Origin: Rhodospirillaceae bacterium
GTDB taxonomy: Bacteria > Pseudomonadota > Alphaproteobacteria > DSM-16000 > Inquilinaceae
Assembly (NCBI GenBank): GCA_020638575.1
Contig: JACKIH010000003.1
Coordinates: 1,717,501-1,781,500, forward strand
Length of the DNA: 64,000 nucleotides
Direction: 5' to 3'
Shown here: positions 51,207 to 60,139 of the stretch, one piece after another
How positions within the stretch are numbered: the first letter of the stretch is position 1
How the letters are laid out: each line of letters begins with the position of its first letter
The notes under the pieces: model-generated
What the model was told of the DNA's origin: nothing
Database searches by the model: none
Seen by the model: only the letters and a program-made list of their open reading frames with translations
Translations under genes and position numbers: made by a program

Positions 51207-51941
51207 TCATGCCTCGCTGAAGCGCCGGAGTGCATCGGCCACATCGGCCACCGCCAGGTCCAGCAGGCGCTGACCGTCCTCCGCCGTCGCCAGCGAGGGA
51301 TCGGAGCCCATGCGCCCGTCGGGGTGGTTGCGGCGGAAGTCGTCGGGCCCCTGGAAGCGGTGGGTCGGCGCCACCTGGGGGTCGAGCACCCGCCGGTCGG
51401 CACGTTCGGGAAACAGCGCCCAGGTGAGCGCCAGCTCGCTGGCGGTGGCGTGCATGCCCTCCTTGTCGCCGTAGAGGCTGTGGCACAGCTCGCGCACCCG
51501 CCGCCCCTGCCACCAGTTGAGCGTGTCGAGCCGCAGTTCGGCAAGCTGGGCCTGGGCGCGCGCGGCATGGATCTCCATGAAGGCGGCCCGCAGGGTCGAC
51601 ACGTTGCCGCCATGGCCGTTGACGAAGAGCATGCGCCGGAAGCCATGCCCGGCCAGCGCGTCGACCACGTCGCGCAGCACCGCCATCAAGGTGGAGGGGC
51701 GCAGGGTGAGCGTACCGGGGAAGCCCAGATGGTGGACCGCCATGCCGATGGACAGCACCGGCGTCACCACGGCACCGCACGCCTCGCCGACGCCGTTGGC
51801 CACCGCTTCGGCGCACAGCGCATCGGTGCCGATAAGGCCGGTGGGACCATGCTGCTCGGTCGACCCGATGGGGACGATGACGGCGGTGGATTGGCGGAGG
51901 TGGGCTTCCACCTCGGGCCAGGTCATGAGTGACAGTCGCAT
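51207..51941 (-). CDS. Creatininase-family metalloamidase
   Basis: A 244-residue member of the creatininase family. The metal ligands are in VPIGSTEQHGPTGLIGTDAL (Glu, His, Asp) and in FVNGHGGN (His), plus a glutamate in TASELAL. The family hydrolyses cyclic or linear amides (creatinine, formamides, mycofactocin or riboflavin-pathway intermediates). Neighbouring dgcN and dgcA point to amino-acid or peptide breakdown, possibly the same operon, but the true substrate is unknown. A second possible start is at residue 6. The Shine-Dalgarno region is weak. Confidence 0.82.
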   Translation of the reverse strand: MRLSLMTWPEVEAHLRQSTAVIVPIGSTEQHGPTGLIGTDALCAEAVANGVGEACGAVVTPVLSIGMAVHHLGFPGTLTLRPSTLMAVLRDVVDALAGHGFRRMLFVNGHGGNVSTLRAAFMEIHAARAQAQLAELRLDTLNWWQGRRVRELCHSLYGDKEGMHATASELALTWALFPERADRRVLDPQVAPTHRFQGPDDFRRNHPDGRMGSDPSLATAEDGQRLLDLAVADVADALRRFSEA

Positions 51942-52077
51942 GGCCCAAAGCTAGTGCGCCGCAGCGAGCGGGCCAGTACTGCGACGCGGCGATCGCATGT
52001 CCGGTGCCAGGGATGTTGCGCGCGAGGGGCCAGTCCGTTTAGGTGGTGCCACGTCCGCCGCAGACTCGGCCAAGCCC

Positions 52078-52335
52078 ATGCAGATCAAACGTCTGGTCGC
52101 TCGCAACACGCTGCTGCTCGGCCGCATGTATCGCATGTGTGTCGACGGTGGCACCATGGACGTGGTGCTGCGCGACTTCCTCGATCTCGATTTGATCCGC
52201 TGCACCAAATACGTCTTCGTCGACGGTGGCGACGGGATGCTGCGGCTGAAACGAGAAGCCGACATTCTGATCGACACAAATCACATCTCGTGGGTGTCGC
52301 TGCACGATATGGAAGGCTACCCGCGCGACGACTGA
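52078..52335 (+). CDS. Small hypothetical protein
   Basis: An 85-residue ORF reading MQIKRLVARNTLLLGRMYRM at the start and DTNHISWVSLHDMEGYPRDD at the end. It has an even mix of strands and a helix and no signal or membrane segment. I do not recognise a family. The codon pattern fits a real gene and the space around it is free. It is divergent from the creatininase gene. It could be a small flagella-related or regulatory protein because it precedes the flagellar block, but nothing in it shows that. Confidence 0.45.
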   Translation: MQIKRLVARNTLLLGRMYRMCVDGGTMDVVLRDFLDLDLIRCTKYVFVDGGDGMLRLKREADILIDTNHISWVSLHDMEGYPRDD

Positions 52336-52851
52336 CCCGGCACTGGGCGAAATCGGGCCCCAGTAAAATCGGGCTCAACCGAGAGTTCGCGCCTGCGAAT
52401 AGCCACGCGCTCCTACCGTCGACACAGAAGTGCTACGGCGCCGAACAATTCCGCAATGGTTGTAAAGATGTGACGTTTTGTGCGGTGCAGAGACGCCAAT
52501 GCCGCCCGCAAGGCTCTAAGACCTTCGGGACCGAAGTAAAAGTCGTCTCATAACAGCCGGGAAAGTGGGCCGCGCACCAGACCGGATGGGCTTCTGATTA
52601 TTGATTATCCACCGTACGGCCCAGACATGTACCCACAGCCTGGGCGCACCTCCCTAAACTTGGGCCCCGTGCGCGGTGAACATGATGTACGCCCAATTGC
52701 CGCAGCCCTCAAGCAGTTTTTGTACACAGCAGGCTAGCAATTCGACTGTCAATTTCGTCAGCATGGATTGACGGATGCCACACGCCGCATGGGGAAGCGC
52801 CGCAGCAAATCGCTGCGGCACCCCCCTTGCCGGATCTCCGAACGCGACTGC
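52336..52851. other. Gene-free, AT-richer intergenic region
   Basis: No convincing gene in this 516-bp stretch between the small ORF and the flgH stop. It is richer in A/T than most of the window, with TTGATTATC near 52602-52610. Near the right end, a perfect hairpin GCCGCAGC/GCTGCGGC (52799-52819, 5-base loop) could end flgH transcription. Confidence 0.45.
52799..52819. terminator. Hairpin downstream of flgH
   Basis: An 8-bp perfect stem GCCGCAGC/GCTGCGGC with a 5-base loop lies 33 bp after the flgH stop on the minus strand. No T-run follows. It fits the end of the flgF-flgG-flgA-flgH operon. Confidence 0.5.
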
Positions 52852-53655
52852 TCAGAAGGGGAAGACGATGTCGTAGAGCTGCTGGCCGTAGCGCGGCTGC
52901 TGCACATCGGTGATCTGGCCGCGGCCGCCGTAGGAAATGCGGGCCTCGGCAATCTGCTCGTAGTTGATGGTGTTCTGCGAGGTAATGTCTTCCGGCCGGA
53001 TAATGCCGGCGATGGTCAGCTCCCGCGCCTCGAAGTTCACCCGCACTTCCTGGCGGCCGAAGATGGCCAGGTTGCCATTGGGCAGCCGCTCGGTCACCAC
53101 CGCGGCAAGCTGCAGTTCGATGTCTTCGGAGCGCACCACCGATCCCGCCCCGGTGGAGGTGCTGCCGCTGCCCAGCTCCACCGCAGCATCGGGCGTGAAT
53201 TCCGATGGCAGCACCATCTCCAGCACGCTTTCCTCGAAGCCAAGCAGGTTGGGAACCTCCGCACTTTCGGAGTTGGTGCGGCTGCGGCTGGTGGTGTTGG
53301 CCAGCGAGGCGCCGTCGTCGATGTTGATGACCACCGTCAGGATGTCGCCGATGTCGCTCGCCCGCTGGTCGCGGAAGAAGGCGCGGCTGCCCGCCTGCCA
53401 CAGCGAGTTTGGATTCTGCTCCACCACCTGGGGGGCCGGCATGGGCATGCGCACCGGCGTATAGTCGGGCGAGACGACCGGGTTGACGATGGGCGTCAGC
53501 GCCGGCGGCTCGCCGATGTTCTCGATCCGGTCAGCCGCACTGCAGGCCGCCAGCGCAAGGGCCGCCGCCGCAACAAGGGCCAGCCGGCCGGCCCGGTCGG
53601 AAACCCGGCGGGCGAAACGAGGGGTGGGAACGCTCTGGGTCTGCTGCGGGATCAT
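52852..53655 (-). CDS. flgH: Flagellar L-ring lipoprotein FlgH
   Basis: A 267-residue lipoprotein with lipobox ALAAC (cysteine 38) after an N-terminal extension and hydrophobic segment. FlgH signatures are NSLWQAGSRAFFRDQRASDIGDILTV-type text, split as SLWQAGSRAFF and DIGDILTVVI, then SRSRTNSES, VVTERLPNGNL, and the C-terminal DITSQNTINYEQIAEARISY. It forms the outer-membrane L-ring bushing around the rod. GGAGATCAAA places the start at 53655 rather than an ATG four codons earlier. It is last in the operon; flgI is not next to it. Confidence 0.93.
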   Translation of the reverse strand: MIPQQTQSVPTPRFARRVSDRAGRLALVAAAALALAACSAADRIENIGEPPALTPIVNPVVSPDYTPVRMPMPAPQVVEQNPNSLWQAGSRAFFRDQRASDIGDILTVVINIDDGASLANTTSRSRTNSESAEVPNLLGFEESVLEMVLPSEFTPDAAVELGSGSTSTGAGSVVRSEDIELQLAAVVTERLPNGNLAIFGRQEVRVNFEARELTIAGIIRPEDITSQNTINYEQIAEARISYGGRGQITDVQQPRYGQQLYDIVFPF

Positions 53656-53716
53656 TTTGATCTCCATGGCCGGGGGCGGTTCCGCCCCGTGCGGTTGCGT
53701 GGGTGCTCGGATGCGC

Positions 53717-54667
53717 TCAGTTGATGACGAAGGCGGACGCGTTGGCCTCCACACTGCCGGGACCGGAGACCACGGCGTCGACGGTGCGGCCGCTGTCGGA
53801 ATTGGCGACGCGGACCACCGAGCCGATGGCGCCGTCCTGCAGCGCGCGGCCGCGCATCAGGATGGTCAGCGGGCCGCTGGTGTAGGTGATCATCACGCCG
53901 CTGCCGCGGGCCACCACCACCGGCGGCTCCAGGTCGCTCAACAGCACCATGTCGCCGGCCGGCAGGGGACGGCGCACCGCCATGCCGGTAAGCTCGGCGG
54001 GCGTGTGCGCCACGCCGGTGGGCACGCGGGCGGAGTCGATCTCCACCCAGGCGAGGTCGTTGACGCCGATCACCTCGTCGGTCTCCAGCGGGCGCGCCAG
54101 CACCGGCACCTCCACGATGGCGCGGGCGGTACCGTGAATGGCGATGCGCACCTGCTCGGCCGGGGCGGCATCGGCGGGCGCCACCACGGTGGCGGAAAAC
54201 TGCCCGGTGGTCGGCTCCAGATGGATGTCGGTCAGCCCCACGGTCGGAGCGACGCTGGTGGGCAGATGGATCACCCGGTCGATCCCCGGCATGTCCACCA
54301 CCACCTCGCCCGGCCCAAGCTGGGGGCGGAGCTGGGCGATCAGCAGGGCTTCGATGCCGCTGAAGTCCACCTGGTTGCTCGCCCGGGTCACCCGCGACAC
54401 CGCGTTGGCCGAGGCCAGCGGCACATCCACCCCATAGGCGCGGGCGACCCGCGCCACCCAGGTGCCCGGCACCTCCGCCGTGCGCCCCGGCTCCGGCGCG
54501 CGGGCGATGGCGATGGCGGCCTGGTCGGCGGTGAGACCCTCCACCAGGTCGCCCAGCACCACCACGTCGCGATCGATGGTGGAGGCGTCGCGCAGCTCGG
54601 CGGCCTGGGCCGCGACGGCGACCACGAACACAGCGGCGGCGGCGAGGATGGCGTAGATCTGGCTCAT
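53717..54667 (-). CDS. flgA: Flagellar P-ring assembly chaperone FlgA
   Basis: A 316-residue periplasmic chaperone with a signal peptide (SQIYAILAAAAVFVVAVAAQ, cleaved after AQAA). The C-terminal SAF-type domain is visible in VLARPLETDEVIGVNDLAWV, GMAVRRPLPAGDMVL and the final segments VMITYTSGPLTILMRGRALQ and SGRTVDAVVSGPGSV. It helps FlgI form the P-ring. It is longer than enteric FlgA (about 220), as in other alphaproteobacteria. It lies between flgG (31 bp) and flgH (61 bp). Confidence 0.9.
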   Translation of the reverse strand: MSQIYAILAAAAVFVVAVAAQAAELRDASTIDRDVVVLGDLVEGLTADQAAIAIARAPEPGRTAEVPGTWVARVARAYGVDVPLASANAVSRVTRASNQVDFSGIEALLIAQLRPQLGPGEVVVDMPGIDRVIHLPTSVAPTVGLTDIHLEPTTGQFSATVVAPADAAPAEQVRIAIHGTARAIVEVPVLARPLETDEVIGVNDLAWVEIDSARVPTGVAHTPAELTGMAVRRPLPAGDMVLLSDLEPPVVVARGSGVMITYTSGPLTILMRGRALQDGAIGSVVRVANSDSGRTVDAVVSGPGSVEANASAFVIN

Positions 54668-54698
54668 ATCCGGTGCCCTTCAGGCAAGACCAGCCGCA

Positions 54699-55484
54699 TC
54701 AGCGCAAGCTGGTGGTGGTGCGCATCATCTCGTCGGTGGTGGTGATGACCTTGGAGTTCATCTCGTAGGCACGCTGGGCGGAGATCAGGTTGGTGATCTC
54801 CGAGACGATGTTGACGTTGGAGGTCTCCAGCATGCCCTGCTCGATGTAGCCGAAGCCGTCGGACTGGGGCGTCCCGGTGACCGCATCGCCCGAGGCCGGG
54901 GTCTCCAGGAACAGGTTGTTGCCGATGGCTTCCAGGCCGGCCTCGTTGGCGAAGTTGGCCATCTGGAACTGGCCGACGAGCTGCGGGTCCACCTGGCCGT
55001 CGAGCGTGACCGAGACCTCGCCGCTTTCGTTGATGGCGATCTGGATGGCGTTGGCCGGCACCGTGCCGGGGCCGATCACCGGGTAGCCGTCCGCCGTCAC
55101 GATGGTGCCTTCGGCGTTGAGCAGGAACGAGCCGGCGCGGGTATAGCCGGTGTCGCCGCCGGGCAGCTCCACCTGGAAGAAGCCGCGGCCGCTGATCGCC
55201 ACGTCCAGCGGGTTGTCGGTCACCTGCATGTTGCCCTGCTGGTGGATGCGGTAGACCGAAGCGCTCTGCACGCCGGCACCGATCTGCACGCCGGCGGGGA
55301 TGATGGTGCCGGCATCCGACGACGCCGTGCCGACCCGCCGCATGCTCTGGTAGAGCAGGTCCTGGAATTCGGCGCGCTGACGCTTGAAGCCCGTCGTCGT
55401 CATGTTGGCGATGTTGTTGGAGATGACGTCGACGTTGAGCTGCTGGGCCAGCATGCCCGTGGCACCGATGCTGAGCGACCGCAT
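54699..55484 (-). CDS. flgG: Flagellar distal rod protein FlgG
   Basis: A 261-residue rod protein. It has the N-terminal coiled segment RSLSIGATGMLAQQLNVDVI, the ANM-like motif SNNIANMTTTGFKRQRAEFQ, the hook/rod basal repeat TRAGSFLLNAEGTIVT, and the C-terminal coil MLETSNVNIVSEITNLI with AYEMNSKVI. The length is standard (about 260). It forms the outer part of the rod, secreted by the flagellar type III system without a cleaved signal. Confidence 0.95.
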   Translation of the reverse strand: MRSLSIGATGMLAQQLNVDVISNNIANMTTTGFKRQRAEFQDLLYQSMRRVGTASSDAGTIIPAGVQIGAGVQSASVYRIHQQGNMQVTDNPLDVAISGRGFFQVELPGGDTGYTRAGSFLLNAEGTIVTADGYPVIGPGTVPANAIQIAINESGEVSVTLDGQVDPQLVGQFQMANFANEAGLEAIGNNLFLETPASGDAVTGTPQSDGFGYIEQGMLETSNVNIVSEITNLISAQRAYEMNSKVITTTDEMMRTTTSLR

Positions 55485-55502
55485 GGCGGGGTGTTCCTTC
55501 GC

Positions 55503-56243
55503 TTAGGTTGAGGCCATCTGGCCGAGACGACGGATGGCGGACTGCTGACGTTCGTGTTCGTTCTGCAAGATCTGCTGGGTCGACTCGTAGGCCCGGGCGA
55601 TGGCGATCATCTGGGTCATTTCGACGATGGGCTCGACGTTGGAGGACTCGATGGCGCCCTGCATCACGGTGGTGGCCTCGGCCGGCCGCGGCGCTTCGTT
55701 GGTGACGAACAGCGCAGCCCCCAGGGGCTCCAGGCGGTGCGGCTCGTCGAACTCCACAATGTCGATGCGGCCCACCTGGGCGTTGTCGGCCGAAACCGTG
55801 CCGTCCTCGCTGATGGTGACGCGTTCGGTGCCCGCCGGAATGGTGATGGTGCCCTCGTCGGCGGTCATCAGCGGCAGGCCGCTGGAGTTGACGAGCTGGC
55901 GCTGGTCATCCAGCGACAGGTGGCCGCTGCGGGTGTAGCGCGGGCCGGACGGCGTCTGCACGCGCAGGAAGCCGTCGCCCATCAGCGCCAGGTCCAGCTC
56001 GTTCTCGGTCTCCACGATCGGGCCGGGGCGCAGGTCGGCCACCATGGCCTGGTCGATCACCATGCTCATCTCGTGGCCCTGGCCGGGGCCGGGGTCTTCC
56101 ACATCCGCCAGATAGGTCTGGAACAGCATCTGCTGCGACCGGTAGCCGGCGGTGTTCATGTTGGCGATGTTGTTGGCCACCGCGTCCATCTGGCGCCGCA
56201 GCACCATCTGGCGGGAGAGACCGACGAAGATCGCGTTTTCCAT
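55503..56243 (-). CDS. flgF: Flagellar proximal rod protein FlgF
   Basis: A 246-residue rod protein with ENAIFVGLSRQMVLRRQMDA, the VANNIANMNTAGYRSQQMLF motif, TRSGHLSLDDQRQLVN, and the C-terminal AIESSNVEPIVEMTQMI and RAYESTQQILQ. It leads the flgF-flgG-flgA-flgH operon. The ATG is chosen by family. The 278-bp region upstream is shared with fliL on the other strand. Confidence 0.94.
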   Translation of the reverse strand: MENAIFVGLSRQMVLRRQMDAVANNIANMNTAGYRSQQMLFQTYLADVEDPGPGQGHEMSMVIDQAMVADLRPGPIVETENELDLALMGDGFLRVQTPSGPRYTRSGHLSLDDQRQLVNSSGLPLMTADEGTITIPAGTERVTISEDGTVSADNAQVGRIDIVEFDEPHRLEPLGAALFVTNEAPRPAEATTVMQGAIESSNVEPIVEMTQMIAIARAYESTQQILQNEHERQQSAIRRLGQMAST

Positions 56244-56521
56244 AGCGCCACACCCTGGGACCGGCAGTCTGGGGAGCGGCCGGAATGCACCCGGCGCCCT
56301 TCGCCACCCCAGATGCAGGAGGCATGCCAGGCGCCGGGCCCAGGGTTTCCGCGGACTTTCGCCAGCCACGGGGGCCTGGGGGCGGAAGCTTCGGCCGGGC
56401 CGGGCGGGGCCTGCTGGGTAGAACCTGCCGGGCAGCCCCGCCCCACCCGCGCGCAACCGCTTGTTAACCCTCTTCGGCCTAACGTTGTCGGCGAAACAAG
56501 GAGACGCGGAGACGCGCCGGA
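56244..56521. promoter_or_regulatory. Divergent control region of the two flagellar operons
   Basis: This space between flgF (-) and fliL (+) must carry promoters for both. It contains TTGTTAACC at 56461-56469, similar to a half-site of the alphaproteobacterial cell-cycle regulator CtrA (TTAACC). A second full half-site with the usual spacing is not seen, so this is only a hint. No sigma-54 or sigma-28 promoter is clear. Confidence 0.35.
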
Positions 56522-57043
56522 ATGGCCACCGACACCCTCGACGAAGAGGTTGCCGCCCTCGCGGACATGGAACCGAAGCGACGCTCCGGGGCCAAGAAGC
56601 TGTTGCTGTTCCTCATCCTGCCCCTGTTCATCCTGGGCGGCGGCGGGGCCGCACTCTACGTGTCCGGCATGCTCGACGGCCTGCTCGGCGGCGGCGAGGA
56701 GCCGGTGGAGGCAGACGCCGAACCGCACGCCTATGTGCCGGGCATCTTCTACGAGGTCCCCGACATCCTGGTGAACCTGTCGGACGACGGCGGCCGCTCC
56801 ACCGTCCTGAAGATCTCCATCAGCCTGGAGCTGGAGAGCGAGGAAGCGCGCGTCCAGGTGGAGCAGTGGCTGCCGCGCATCATCGACAACTTCCAGATCT
56901 ACCTGCGAGAACTGAGCCTGAACGATCTGCGCGGGTCGGCCGGCCTGCACCGGCTGCGCGAAGAGCTGCTGCGCCGCGTCAGCCTCGCCGCCGGCACCGA
57001 CCAGATCCGCGACGTGCTGTTCCGCGAGATGCTGCTCCAGTGA
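56522..57043 (+). CDS. fliL: Flagellar basal-body protein FliL
   Basis: A 173-residue FliL. It has a basic-flanked membrane helix KLLLFLILPLFILGGGGAAL (residues about 26-45), a short linker, then the periplasmic domain with GIFYEVPDILVNLSDDGG, TVLKISISLELES and the C-terminal RDVLFREMLLQ. It surrounds the stator units and supports motor torque. It is first in the fliL-fliM-DUF6468-motE operon. Confidence 0.93.
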   Translation: MATDTLDEEVAALADMEPKRRSGAKKLLLFLILPLFILGGGGAALYVSGMLDGLLGGGEEPVEADAEPHAYVPGIFYEVPDILVNLSDDGGRSTVLKISISLELESEEARVQVEQWLPRIIDNFQIYLRELSLNDLRGSAGLHRLREELLRRVSLAAGTDQIRDVLFREMLLQ

Positions 57044-57091
57044 TCGGCACCGCACACCGAACCCTTTCCACTCCGCAGCGCCGGGACCGAA

Positions 57092-58207
57092 ATGGCTGAC
57101 GACCCCACCGACCAGACCGTTGCCACCGACGAGGCCGCCACCAACGGCGCCGGCGACAAGTCCGCCGACGATGCGGCGTCGGAGGAGTGGGAGAAGATGC
57201 TGGCCGAGGAGGACGCCCAGTCCGACCTGTCGTCCGGCCGCGTGCTGAACCAGGACGAGATCGACAGCCTGCTCGGGCTCGACCTGTCGCAGGAGGAAGG
57301 CGCGGAGTCCGCCGGCATCATGGCGCTCATCAACAGCGCCATGGTGAACTACGAACGCCTGCCCATGCTGGAGGTGGTGTTCGACCGGCTGGTGCGCATG
57401 ATGTCCACCAGCTTGCGCAACTTCACCTCCGACAACGTCGAGGTCAGCCTCGACCAGATCACGTCGATCCGCTTCGGCGACTACCTGAACTCCATCCCGC
57501 TGCCGGCCATGCTGTCGGTCTTCAAGGCCGAGGAATGGGACAACTACGGCCTTCTGGTGGTGGACAGCGCGCTCATCTACTCCATCGTCGACGTGCTGCT
57601 CGGCGGGCGGCGCGGCACCGCCGCCATGCGCATCGAAGGCCGGCCCTACACCACCATCGAGCGCAGCCTGGTGGAGCGCATGGTGCATGTGGTGCTGGCC
57701 GACCTGTCGGCCGCCTTCGACCCGCTGTCGCCGGTCACCTTCCGCTTTGAGCGGCTGGAAACCAACCCGCGCTTCGCCACCATCGTCAGGCCCGGCAATG
57801 CCGCGGTGTTGGCCAAGCTCAGGATCGACATGGAAGACCGCGGCGGCCGCCTGGAGCTGCTGATCCCCTACGCCACCCTGGAGCCGGTGCGCGAGCTGCT
57901 GCTGCAGATGTTCATGGGCGAGAAGTTCGGCCGCGACAGCATCTGGGAAAACCACCTGGCCGCCGAGCTGTGGCAGACCGACCTGTCGCTGAACGCACTG
58001 CTCGACGAGGTGTCGATGCCGCTGCGCGACGTGCTCAACTGGCAGGTGGGGTCGCAGCTCGTGTTCAACACGCCGCCGGACGGGCTGGTCAACCTGCGCT
58101 GCGGCGACGTCGACATGTTCGCCGGCCGCATGGGCCGCATGAAAGGCAACATCGCCGTGCGCATCGACAAGCAGATGCTGCGGAAGGACGAGGAGCGCCA
58201 GCCGTGA
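57092..58207 (+). CDS. fliM: Flagellar motor switch protein FliM
   Basis: A 371-residue C-ring protein. The CheY-P-binding peptide VLNQDEIDSLLG lies at residues 51-62, after an unusual acidic N-terminal stretch of about 48 residues, so it is not at the extreme N-terminus as in E. coli. The middle domain has LPMLEVVFDRLVRMMSTSLR, LLVVDSALIYSIVDVLLGG and GRPYTTIERSLVERMV. The C-terminal SPOA domain ends NLRCGDVDMFAGRMGRMKGN. It starts 48 bp after fliL and overlaps the next gene by four bases. Confidence 0.95.
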   Translation: MADDPTDQTVATDEAATNGAGDKSADDAASEEWEKMLAEEDAQSDLSSGRVLNQDEIDSLLGLDLSQEEGAESAGIMALINSAMVNYERLPMLEVVFDRLVRMMSTSLRNFTSDNVEVSLDQITSIRFGDYLNSIPLPAMLSVFKAEEWDNYGLLVVDSALIYSIVDVLLGGRRGTAAMRIEGRPYTTIERSLVERMVHVVLADLSAAFDPLSPVTFRFERLETNPRFATIVRPGNAAVLAKLRIDMEDRGGRLELLIPYATLEPVRELLLQMFMGEKFGRDSIWENHLAAELWQTDLSLNALLDEVSMPLRDVLNWQVGSQLVFNTPPDGLVNLRCGDVDMFAGRMGRMKGNIAVRIDKQMLRKDEERQP

Positions 58208-58755
58208 CGGAACACTACGGCATCTTCCTGGACGGGCTGATCGTGGTCCTGCTGGTGGCCACGATCTTCTACGCCGTGGCGCTGAGCCGCCGCCTCTCGT
58301 CCCTGCGCGACAACCGCAAGGAGATGGAAGTGGCGGTGCGCCGCTTCGTGGAAGCCTCCACCCGGGCCGATGCCTCCATCAAGGGGCTGAAGCGCACGGC
58401 CGATGAAAGCGGCACCTCGCTGCAATCGCTGGCCGATCGGGCGCAGACCCTGCGCGACGAGCTGGCCTTCCTGGTGGATTCCGCCGAAGCCGTGGCCGAA
58501 CGGCTGGAGGCGCAGACCGGCGTGCCGCGGCCGCGCCCGCGGCGCACCGAGGCAGCCCGGCCCGATGCCGCGGCGGCCGCCGGCGACCGTGCCCTCGACC
58601 GTGCCGAGGACTCCCCCCTCACCGCCAGCCGCGGTGCTGCCGAAGCGGCCCCGGCGGCGCGGCCGGCGCCACGGCCGGCGGCCCAACCGGCCGCGGAGGA
58701 TCGCGATTCCAAGACCCACGCGGACCTCCTGCGCGCGATCGAGAACCTGAGGTGA
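58204..58755 (+). CDS. DUF6468 flagellar-operon protein
   Basis: A 183-residue protein starting at a GTG that overlaps the fliM stop (GTGA). It has one N-terminal membrane segment LDGLIVVLLVATIFYAVAL, then a coiled coil (LSSLRDNRKEMEVAVRRFVE through LRDELAFLVDSAEAVAERLE), then an Ala/Pro-rich tail. It matches the DUF6468 group found between fliM and motE in Rhodospirillales. It is likely a motor-associated membrane protein; its role is unknown. Confidence 0.8.
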   Translation: MTEHYGIFLDGLIVVLLVATIFYAVALSRRLSSLRDNRKEMEVAVRRFVEASTRADASIKGLKRTADESGTSLQSLADRAQTLRDELAFLVDSAEAVAERLEAQTGVPRPRPRRTEAARPDAAAAAGDRALDRAEDSPLTASRGAAEAAPAARPAPRPAAQPAAEDRDSKTHADLLRAIENLR

Positions 58756-58762
58756 CCCGGCC

Positions 58763-59977
58763 ATGAGCGGAACCTCCCCCACCTCCACCTCCGTCGGCCA
58801 GAACGCGCTCGGCCGCCGCACCGGCGACCTGCCGGCGCGCACACCCAACCCGGAGGAGCAGGCCGAGCAGCCGCCGCGCCGCAAGCCCATCGGCAAGCGC
58901 CCGGCCTCGGCAAAGCCGTCGCTCCCCGCGCCTCAGGCCGCCCCACAGACCGCACAGGCGGCGGAGACGGCAGAGACACCAGCCGCCGAGGCGCCCCGGC
59001 AGAGTGCCGCTGCCCGCCTGCGCGCCGCTGCGGAACGGGTGCGCGCCCAGAAAGATGCGAAGGAGGCCGGCACGGCCGTTGCCGCACGTAGCGAAGCGGT
59101 GCCGGCCGAAGCACCGGCAGCACGGCCGGAGGCTGCGTCCTCGGCCGAGCCAACGCCCCCCGGCCGCGCGCTGACCCTGCGCCCGCAGCGCCTGGAGCTG
59201 CCACCGCTGCCCAAGATCACGCTGCCCAAGTTCCGTTTGCCGCGCCTGCGCCTGCTGCCGGCGGTGGTGTTCTGCCTGTGCATCATGTTGGGCGACCGCG
59301 GCGTCGACTTGTTCCACGCGGTAACCAGCGACGCCCCGGTAAGCGAGCTGCGCGAGACCCTGCAGGTCGACCAGGCCCAGGCCCAGACCGAAGAGCCCCA
59401 AACCGGCGATGCCGCGCCGGCCGCGGACATGGACATGGCGGCGGTCGACCCCGCCGACGCCACCGGCGAGCACGCCGGCATGGAGGCCGCGGCCGACCAG
59501 CACACGGGCATGCAGCCGATGGACGGCGCCGATGCGGGGCCGCTCGTCCGCCCCGATGGCGTCAGCGACGCCGAATGGGCGGTGCTGCAGGACCTGGCGC
59601 AGCGCCGCGAGGCGCTCGACGACCTGGAGCGCCAACTGGACGAGCGCGCCGCCCTGCTGGAGGTCGCCGAACAGCGGATCGACGAGAAGATCGAGGAACT
59701 GCACCTGCTGCGCGACGAGCTGGAGGGCCTGCTCGCCGACCTCAGCGGCCAGCAGGACGAACAGATGGCCAGCCTGGTGCGCATCTACGAGACCATGCGC
59801 CCCGGCGATGCGGCGACCATCTTCAACGGGCTCGACATGGCCGTGCTGCTCGACGTGCTGCAACAGATGAGCGAGCGGCGTTCGGCGCCGATCCTGGCCG
59901 CCATGGAACCGGAACGGGCGCGCCAGGTGACGGCAGAGCTGGCCTTGCGCCGCGAATTGCCCGAGCTGCCGGAATGA
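58763..59977 (+). CDS. motE: MotE-like stator chaperone
   Basis: A 404-residue protein. The first 160 residues are Ala/Pro/Arg-rich and disordered, then one membrane helix LRLLPAVVFCLCIMLG (about 168-183). An acidic periplasmic spacer follows, then a long coiled coil (LEVAEQRIDEKIEELHLLRD) and a C-terminal MgtE-N-type helical domain (YETMRPGDAATIFNGLDMAV and ILAAMEPERARQVT). MotE stabilises the MotB/MotC stator parts in rhizobia. The N-terminal extension is much longer than in described MotE proteins. It is last in the operon. Confidence 0.83.
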   Translation: MSGTSPTSTSVGQNALGRRTGDLPARTPNPEEQAEQPPRRKPIGKRPASAKPSLPAPQAAPQTAQAAETAETPAAEAPRQSAAARLRAAAERVRAQKDAKEAGTAVAARSEAVPAEAPAARPEAASSAEPTPPGRALTLRPQRLELPPLPKITLPKFRLPRLRLLPAVVFCLCIMLGDRGVDLFHAVTSDAPVSELRETLQVDQAQAQTEEPQTGDAAPAADMDMAAVDPADATGEHAGMEAAADQHTGMQPMDGADAGPLVRPDGVSDAEWAVLQDLAQRREALDDLERQLDERAALLEVAEQRIDEKIEELHLLRDELEGLLADLSGQQDEQMASLVRIYETMRPGDAATIFNGLDMAVLLDVLQQMSERRSAPILAAMEPERARQVTAELALRRELPELPE

Positions 59978-60139
59978 CGGAGGTTAGATCGAGATTGGTT
60001 AAAACCACGTGTTCATGTTGTTATTCTATTATAAAGTGAAGGATCACAGAACGCACGACGGCTCCGCCCTGGGGAGGGCGCCCGGCTGTGGCCCGACGAT
60101 CGGGCCGGCTGGGCTGGGGGACGTTCGACGGAGCAGACG
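59978..60139 (+). promoter_or_regulatory. AT-rich promoter region of cheY
   Basis: Bases 59990-60050 form the most AT-rich patch of this end of the window, with TTGTTATTCTATTATAAAG at 60018-60036 as a candidate -10 zone for cheY transcription. A clear -35 at proper spacing is not seen. Confidence 0.4.
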
